In this document: positions 13,219 to 16,835 of the stretch, piece by piece | Numbering within the stretch: position 1 is the stretch's first letter | Layout of the letters: every line of letters begins with the position of its first letter | Assembly (NCBI GenBank): GCA_958427375.1 | Contig: CAUABY010000017.1 | Coordinates: 1 to 16,835 of the forward strand | Length of the DNA stretch: 16,835 bases | Direction: 5' to 3' | Source: an uncultured Eubacteriales bacterium | GTDB lineage: Bacteria > Bacillota > Clostridia > Oscillospirales > Oscillospiraceae | The notes under the pieces: generated by a model | The model's input: the letters and a program-made list of their open reading frames with translations, nothing else | The model's database searches: none | What the model was told of the DNA's origin: nothing | Program-made: the position numbers and the translations under genes

Positions 13219-14103
13219 ATGAAAAAGACACTTAGCATCATCCTCGCACTCGTTCTGGCACTTGGTGTGCTGACCGCCTGCGGCAGCAGCTCCAGCGCCC
13301 CCGCCGCCACCGAGGCTCCCGCTGAGGCACCTGCCGAAGCTCCCGCCGAAGCCCCCGCTGAGCTGACCAGGATCGTTGTCGGCGCAAGCGCCACCCCCCA
13401 CGCCGAGATTCTTGAGTCCGTCAAGGCCGCTCTCGCCGAAGAGGGCTATGAGCTTGAAGTCGTTGTCTATGATGACTACATCCTGCCCAACAAGGCTCTT
13501 GCCGACGGCGAGCTCGACGCAAACTACTTCCAGCACAGCCCCTACCTCAACAGCTACAACGCTTCCAACGGCACCGACCTTGTCTCCGCCGCACTCATCC
13601 ACTATGAGCCCTTCGGCATCTATGGCAACGGCGTGACCGAGCTCTCCGCACTCGCTGAGGGCGCCACCATCATCATCCCCGCGGACGACTCCAACGAGAC
13701 CCGCGCTCTGCTCCTGCTCCAGCAGGAGGGTCTCATCACCCTGCCTGAGGACGCAAGCGCCGAGGTCGGCGTGAGCCACCTTGACATCGTTGACAACGGC
13801 GGCTACAATGTCGTTCCCGTTCAGGCCGACACCGTTCCCTCTCAGCTCGCCGCAAGCGATGAGGGCACCATCGCCGTCATCAACGGCAACTATGCAATCC
13901 AGGCCGGCCTCAAGGTTGCTGACGCTCTCGCCACCGAGGATGCCGCAGGCGACGCCGCCCAGACCTATGCAAACGTTATCGCCGTTCGCAGCGGCGACGA
14001 GGGCAGCGAGAAGATTACCGCTCTTGTAAACGCGCTCAAGACCGACGCTGTCAAGCAGTTCATCGCCGACAGCTATGACGGCGCAGTCGTCGCAATCTTC
14101 TGA
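13219..14103 (+). CDS. metQ: Methionine-binding lipoprotein (NlpA/MetQ family)
   Basis: The extracellular binding protein that hands methionine to MetNI. It has 294 residues. Residues 1-21 are a lipoprotein signal with lipobox LTAC and lipid Cys21. A run of Ala-Pro-Ala-Glu repeats (about 28-48) links it to the binding domain. The domain starts RIVVGASATPHAEILE (53-68) and has the NlpA-family marks DYILPNKALADGELDANYFQH-like and AVINGNYAIQAGL. The ATG at 13219 has AAGGAG at 13203-13208. The linker DNA closely resembles that of the unrelated BMP lipoprotein at 1-951, including a 23-bp identical stretch. A strong terminator follows. Confidence 0.95.
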   Translation: MKKTLSIILALVLALGVLTACGSSSSAPAATEAPAEAPAEAPAEAPAELTRIVVGASATPHAEILESVKAALAEEGYELEVVVYDDYILPNKALADGELDANYFQHSPYLNSYNASNGTDLVSAALIHYEPFGIYGNGVTELSALAEGATIIIPADDSNETRALLLLQQEGLITLPEDASAEVGVSHLDIVDNGGYNVVPVQADTVPSQLAASDEGTIAVINGNYAIQAGLKVADALATEDAAGDAAQTYANVIAVRSGDEGSEKITALVNALKTDAVKQFIADSYDGAVVAIF

Positions 14104-14143
14104 TTGATACTGAAATCCGAACTAAGTTCATAAACACAGCCTG

Positions 14144-14175
14144 CCGCCTCCCCTAACATGAGGGGAGGCGGTTTT
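14144..14175 (+). terminator. Intrinsic terminator of metNIQ
   Basis: CCGCCTCCCCT (14144-14154) pairs perfectly with AGGGGAGGCGG (14161-14171) around a 6-nt loop, followed by TTTT, 40 nt after the metQ stop. Confidence 0.92.
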
Positions 14176-14199
14176 ATGCCCAAAAGCGTCCAAAACCGC

Positions 14200-14306
14200 G
14201 CAATGGCGTTGCGCATCACGGCCAGCGCCGCATCGTCAGACACGTTGTCCTTATCGGAATTGCCGAGATAGGTCTCCATGGCATGATTGAGCGTGTCGAA
14301 AGCGCC
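14200..14306 (-). pseudogene. Possible fragment of an iron-containing alcohol dehydrogenase
   Basis: The minus strand encodes about 35 residues beginning GAFDTLNHAMETYLGNSDKD and running on to a VSDDAALAVMRNAIA-like end. It resembles an internal block of iron-dependent (butanol/YqhD-like) alcohol dehydrogenases, recognised from memory. The similarity seems to start and stop abruptly, with no start codon, no Shine-Dalgarno and no flanking family sequence, so this would be a decayed remnant. Chance similarity is possible. Confidence 0.35.
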
Positions 14307-14440
14307 GGGGTAAAGGAATTGGAGGCCGGCATCGCCTATATCTACCGGAAGCAGAATTTTTATGACGAGGTCCTCTGCGGCGCGCGGCCGTATGTGAGCA
14401 ATCTGATTCGCACAGAAGAAGATGATGCGGAACAAAAATC
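14307..14440 (+). other. Unrecognised coding-like remnant ahead of a terminator
   Basis: The plus strand stays open and reads protein-like (KELEAGIAYIYRKQNFYDEV, then RPYVSNLIRTEEDD). The only in-frame ATG (14283) lies over the putative dehydrogenase fragment, and the frame runs into the next terminator before it stops. No family is recognised and no Shine-Dalgarno is convincing. A truncated gene tail that lost its start and stop is the simplest reading. Otherwise 14176-14557 holds no gene. Confidence 0.3.
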
Positions 14441-14487
14441 AACCGTGTACCTGAGCTTGAGTTTTCAGCTTCGGTACACGGTTTTTT
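14441..14487. terminator. Bidirectional terminator between remnant region and spo0A
   Basis: AACCGTGTACC (14441-14451) pairs with GGTACACGGTT (14473-14483); the 21-nt loop can form a small inner AGCT stem. A T run follows on the plus strand (to 14487). On the minus strand the stem is followed by GATTTTTG, so it may also end spo0A transcription. Confidence 0.8.
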
Positions 14488-14557
14488 CTTGTCTTCTATT
14501 CAGCGCGGGCTAAACCTGCCCGTCGCGGCTGATGTCCGCCCGGCAGAGTGCCTCGAT

Positions 14558-15373
14558 TCAGGCTTTCATCCCCGCTACCTGCTGCTTGCGGCGGAGGCTC
14601 AGGCAGTCGGCTATCATGGCGATGAACTCGCTGTTGGTCGGCTTGCCCTTGATGTTTGAAACCGTGTAGCCAAAAAAGCGCTGCAAGGTCTCAATGTCGC
14701 CCCTGTCCCAAGCGACCTCGATTGCGTGGCGGATGGCGCGCTCCACGCGTGATGGGGTAGTGCAGAACTTCTTCGCCACCTCCGGGTATAATACTTTCGT
14801 CACCGCATTTATCATGTCCATATCCTTTATCGTCAGGATGATGGCCTCGCGCAGATACTGATAGCCCTTGATGTGCGCGGGTACGCCTATCTCGTGGATT
14901 ATATCCGTAACCGTCGCTTCAAGCTCGGCGTCACTGCGGTTTTGCTCGGTTGCGGCGACAGCGCGGCAGTCATACCCGGTGCCGGATTCCGCCGCCTTGT
15001 CCGCGCCGACGAGTTGGCGGATGCGCACAAAAATTGTGTCCACATCGCAGGGCTTGAGCATGAAATAGTCCGCCCCGGCCGCCGAGCACTCACCCACGAC
15101 GCTGTTGTTCATAAAGCCGGAGAGCACCATGACATGCGGCTTGCAGCCTGTCTCCGGCAGGCGGCGCAGCACCTCCAGCCCGTCCAGCTTCGGCAGCACA
15201 AGGTCAAGAATCAGCACATCCGGCTTTTTCTCGGCCACGCCCGACAGCGCTTCCATGCCGTCCGTCGCTATCCCGACTACCTCCATGTCGTTCTCAGCGA
15301 GCACCATCTTTTCCAGCAATTTGCAAAACTCATAGTTTGCGTCAGCTGTGAAAATGCGAATTTTGGTTTCCAT
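14558..15373 (-). CDS. spo0A: Sporulation master regulator Spo0A
   Basis: A response regulator that starts sporulation by binding 0A boxes when phosphorylated. It has 271 residues. The receiver domain (1-125) has the phospho-acceptor Asp57 in VLILDLVLP, Ser85 in the Thr/Ser position and Lys107 in LKPCD. The acidic pocket reads ADAN (10-13), so one of the usual two Asp residues is Ala12. After a linker, the Spo0A-specific DNA-binding domain (about 152-260) includes EIGVPAHIKGYQYLREAI, the helix-turn-helix block PSRVERAIRHAIEVAW, and FGYTVSNIKGKPTNSEFIA. The ATG at 15373 has GGAGG (15384-15388). The upstream region carries several 0A boxes, suggesting autoregulation. Its presence implies an endospore former. 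Confidence 0.97.
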   Translation of the reverse strand: METKIRIFTADANYEFCKLLEKMVLAENDMEVVGIATDGMEALSGVAEKKPDVLILDLVLPKLDGLEVLRRLPETGCKPHVMVLSGFMNNSVVGECSAAGADYFMLKPCDVDTIFVRIRQLVGADKAAESGTGYDCRAVAATEQNRSDAELEATVTDIIHEIGVPAHIKGYQYLREAIILTIKDMDMINAVTKVLYPEVAKKFCTTPSRVERAIRHAIEVAWDRGDIETLQRFFGYTVSNIKGKPTNSEFIAMIADCLSLRRKQQVAGMKA

Positions 15374-15438
15374 AATTTCTTATCCTCCCAATAAGCGGTT
15401 ATGAGTATTACTGTATTTTAAAAGCAGTTTTCACCGTC

Positions 15439-15601
15439 TTGTCGCATTAAATTTACCATAGATGACACTCATCCGACAACAGAACTGTGTCGAATCGCGC
15501 GAGCTTTATGTTGACATAATATGTCACGCTTCGTTGACGAGCAAGATTTTTCGACAAATTCCCAGTAAATTTTATGCAACCGAAAGTCGAAACCTGTCGA
15601 A
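15439..15601. promoter_or_regulatory. Cluster of 0A boxes upstream of spo0A
   Basis: The 0A-box core TGTCGAA occurs exactly at 15488-15494 and 15595-15601 on the plus strand and at 15550-15556 on the minus strand. One-mismatch copies lie at 15440-15446 (TGTCGCA), 15585-15591 (AGTCGAA) and, on the minus strand, about 15473-15479 (TGTCGGA). A 15-bp palindrome, TGACATAATATGTCA (15512-15526), lies among them. No sigma-A or sigma-H promoter for spo0A could be placed with confidence. The 294-nt gap between spo0A and the RNase gene holds no other gene. Confidence 0.7.
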
Positions 15602-15667
15602 ATGTAATTAAATGTTAGTCAAATTTACATAATTCTCTGCCCGCGCCGTGCCGAGGCGCTCAGCCGC

Positions 15668-16165
15668 TCATCCGTACAGCAGTTCAAAGCTCTCGTAGTG
15701 GTCGGGCGTGTAGTAGATGAGCCCGTCATTGGAAAAGACTATGCGCTCCGCCCCGCGCGAGCCCGCGCCAAGGGTATTAATGTCGCACTCCGTCCATGTG
15801 CGTCCCTGCGCGTCCGGCAAAAGCCCCTCATAGTTTCCAAAGCGCGAGCCGCCAATGCACTTGCCGGGGCAGTATTTTCCCACCGGGCCGCCGTGCCATC
15901 CGGCCTCTTCCGCCTCGGCCTTGCTGATGTAGTTATCCGGCAGGCGGCCGTAGGTGTGGATGAAGAGCGCGACCTCGTCCTTTGTGTCGTAGCTGCCGTG
16001 CTCGTCTATCGCGGCGCTCTCGTCGGGCTGCTGGACATCCGAGGCGTACATGTCGCCGGCATAGGGCGCGTCAGTCTCGCCGCCGTTCAGCGCGGATGTG
16101 CCAATCAGCAGCAGCGCCACGGCCGCGAGCAGCAGCAGGCGGTATAGTTTCTTATTCTTTTTCAT
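15668..16165 (-). CDS. Secreted barnase-like guanyl-preferring ribonuclease
   Basis: An extracellular RNase of the microbial N1/T1 (barnase) family; 165 residues. Residues 1-25 form a signal peptide (basic start, long Leu/Ala core, no lipobox). An acidic spacer (about 28-60) leads to the catalytic domain (61-165). By alignment to barnase from memory, Lys27 is Lys82 (DNYISKAEA), the general base Glu73 is Glu126 (RTWTECDIN), Arg83 and Arg87 are Arg137 and Arg141 (SRGAERIVFS), and the general acid His102 is His156 (PDHYE). Barnase Arg59 is replaced by Tyr112 (FGNYEG). Cys99, Cys103 and Cys127 could form a disulfide. The ATG at 16163-16165 has AGGAG upstream. No barstar-like inhibitor gene is present in the window. 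Confidence 0.9.
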   Translation of the reverse strand: MKKNKKLYRLLLLAAVALLLIGTSALNGGETDAPYAGDMYASDVQQPDESAAIDEHGSYDTKDEVALFIHTYGRLPDNYISKAEAEEAGWHGGPVGKYCPGKCIGGSRFGNYEGLLPDAQGRTWTECDINTLGAGSRGAERIVFSNDGLIYYTPDHYESFELLYG

Positions 16166-16218
16166 GCTTTTCTCTCCTTTTAAAGCCCTGCGCTAAGTCC
16201 GCAAAGCCTATCTATAAG

Positions 16219-16247
16219 ATAATAACACGCATTTGGCGGAATTTGAA
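16219..16247 (-). promoter_or_regulatory. Promoter of the barnase-like gene
   Basis: On the minus strand TTCAAA (16247-16242), a 17-nt spacer and TATTAT (16224-16219), with an upstream TG of an extended -10, lie about 50 nt before the ATG. It is divergent from the metK promoter, with 9 bp between the two -35 boxes. Confidence 0.65.
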
Positions 16248-16256
16248 GAAAAATGA

Positions 16257-16284
16257 TTGACAAACCTATAATTCTTGCTATAAT
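16257..16284 (+). promoter_or_regulatory. metK promoter
   Basis: TTGACA (16257-16262), a 16-nt spacer and TATAAT (16279-16284), with an extended -10 TG at 16276-16277. The start point is near 16291, just before the S-box aptamer, and the leader to the metK ATG is about 340 nt. Confidence 0.85.
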
Positions 16285-16302
16285 AGTTAAGAAAACTGAA
16301 CA

Positions 16303-16436
16303 CCTTATCAAGAGCGGTGGAGGGAACGGCCCTGTGAAGCCCGGCAACCTGCGTGTGCAAGGTGCCAAATCCGGCGGTGAACGAAAGATGAGGCTATTGC
16401 TGCGTTTAACTTACCCCGTCGGATGACGGGGTTTTT
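16303..16436 (+). ncRNA. SAM-I (S-box) riboswitch with expression platform
   Basis: The aptamer spans 16303-16393. P1 pairs CCTTATC (16303-16309) with GATGAGG (16387-16393). The conserved S-box strings are present: CTTATCAAGAG, GGTGGAGGGA, GGCCCTGTGAAGCCCGGCAA, AGGTGCCAAATCC and GAAAGATGAGG. The platform is a terminator (16413-16436). The 3' strand of P1 can instead pair with the terminator's 5' arm (16414-16420; six of seven positions), giving the antiterminator. High SAM stabilises P1, frees the terminator and switches metK off, as known for this class. Confidence 0.95.
16413..16436 (+). terminator. S-box-controlled terminator
   Basis: ACCCCGTC (16413-16420) pairs with GACGGGGT (16425-16432) around GGAT, followed by a T run. 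It lies about 200 nt upstream of metK, an unusually long distance for the last regulatory hairpin. Confidence 0.9.
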
Positions 16437-16476
16437 CTTGTATCTGAGAGCTTAAGGCCGCCCGCACCGGAAAGGA

Positions 16477-16548
16477 GAACAAGTGTGAAATTCACACTTG
16501 TTCATTAAAAACAGCGTGCCGCTCGCCGGCAAGCGGCATCCGCGGCAC
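16477..16548 (+). other. Further hairpins in the metK leader
   Basis: GAACAAGTGTGAA (16477-16489) and TTCACACTTGTTC (16491-16503) are perfect 13-bp arms around one base. Next, TGCCGCT (16517-16523) can pair with AGCGGCA (16532-16538), or GTGCCGC (16516-16522) with GCGGCAC (16542-16548); the two are exclusive. No T run follows either. A GGAG (16474-16477) followed 7 nt later by a 7-codon GTG frame (16485-16508) could be a tiny upstream reading frame; support for it is weak. Confidence 0.45.
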
Positions 16549-16555
16549 ATGCCAA

Positions 16556-16626
16556 AATCTCCATTCAGCCGCAAATGGAGATTCCTATTGAAATTTAACT
16601 TTCATACATGCGGCAGAATGGAGATT
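16556..16626 (+). promoter_or_regulatory. Candidate RBS-sequestering switch of metK
   Basis: The 18 nt at 16556-16573 are complementary to 16609-16626 at 17 of 18 positions, and that partner contains the metK Shine-Dalgarno. The first 10 nt, AATCTCCATT (16556-16565), can instead pair perfectly with a nearby copy of the same partner, AATGGAGATT (16574-16583). The 10-mer AATGGAGATT therefore occurs twice, once as a decoy and once as the real ribosome-binding site (16617-16626). The two hairpins are mutually exclusive, the pattern of a translational on/off switch below the S-box. Confidence 0.65.
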
Positions 16627-16632
16627 AAAAAC

Positions 16633-16835
16633 ATGAACAAAAACCATTATCTTTTTACATCTGAATCCGTGACCGAGGGGCATCCCGACAAAATTTGCGA
16701 CCAGGTTTCCGACGCCGTGCTCGACGCCATCCTCGCCGAGGACCCTGACGGGCGCGTCGCCTGCGAGACCACGGCCTCCACGGGCCTGCTGCACATCATG
16801 GGCGAAATCAGCACCACCTGCTACATCGACATACC
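16633..16835 (+). CDS. metK: S-adenosylmethionine synthetase, 5' part (cut by window)
   Basis: MetK makes SAM from methionine and ATP. Sixty-seven codons are visible before the right edge. The N-terminal block LFTSESVTEGHPDKICDQVS is near-identical to the family and carries the ATP/Mg-binding His and Asp of GHPDK. SDAVLDAIL, RVACET and a later MGEIST stretch follow, all in order. The ATG at 16633 is chosen because TGGAGA (16619-16624) lies 8 nt upstream; an in-frame ATG at 16619 overlaps that site and has no Shine-Dalgarno. Control appears layered: an S-box terminator at 16303-16436 and a possible RBS-burying stem at 16556-16626. It links functionally to the metNIQ importer in the same window. 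Confidence 0.96.
   Translation, partial: MNKNHYLFTSESVTEGHPDKICDQVSDAVLDAILAEDPDGRVACETTASTGLLHIMGEISTTCYIDI

Noticed and set aside
13210..13779. 189-codon Gly/Ala-rich frame on the minus strand
   Set aside because: Antisense to metQ; the Gly/Ala/Ser repeats mirror the Ala-Pro-Ala-Glu linker codons.

Overview
The window reads as chromosomal DNA of an anaerobic, spore-forming, moderately GC-rich member of the Clostridia, possibly Oscillospiraceae (inference). The evidence is a full-length Spo0A, a class III (oxygen-sensitive) ribonucleotide reductase with its radical-SAM activase, a SAM-I (S-box) riboswitch on metK, Gram-positive Shine-Dalgarno sequences, and sigma-A-type promoters. No phage, insertion sequence, CRISPR array, tRNA or rRNA was seen. 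Both ends cut through genes: a BMP-family binding protein at the left edge and metK at the right edge.

Layout. (1) 1-4400 is mostly nucleoside salvage. A BMP lipoprotein and deoD lie on the minus strand; udk, tdk and a threonine-aldolase-family gene lie on the plus strand. deoD and udk are divergent, and their -35 boxes are one base apart. (2) 4405-5445 is a stand-alone HSL-type alpha/beta hydrolase. It faces a minus-strand operon across a 320-bp gap that holds two identical 31-bp bidirectional terminators around a hairpin-rich element. (3) 5768-10904 is the minus-strand operon nrdG-nrdD-trxB-acyltransferase. It has a clean promoter and two NrdR-like boxes. NrdD carries an extra C-terminal redoxin domain with a CxxC, and trxB follows directly, which suggests a built-in electron path. 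(4) 11253-14175 is the methionine importer operon metNIQ, preceded by what looks like a complete ribosome-dependent attenuator. It has a strong promoter, a 32-codon leader peptide with 12 Met codons, mutually exclusive antiterminator and terminator hairpins, and then metN. (5) 14200-14490 holds gene remnants and a terminator. (6) 14558-16165 is spo0A, with a cluster of 0A boxes upstream, and a secreted barnase-like ribonuclease. (7) 16257-16835 is metK behind an S-box riboswitch, followed by a second structure that can bury the metK ribosome-binding site.

How the parts work together. Methionine supply appears to be sensed in two ways in one window. Charged Met-tRNA would be read through translation of the Met-codon leader (uptake by MetNIQ), and SAM would be read directly by the S-box (conversion by MetK). 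The left and middle blocks both serve dNTP supply, by salvage (DeoD, Udk, Tdk) and by anaerobic reduction of NTPs (NrdD/NrdG/TrxB).

The strongest candidate for an undescribed system is the Met-codon leader attenuator at 11288-11492. The second is the duplicated anti-Shine-Dalgarno switch at 16556-16626. All structures were paired by eye; no folding or database search was run.
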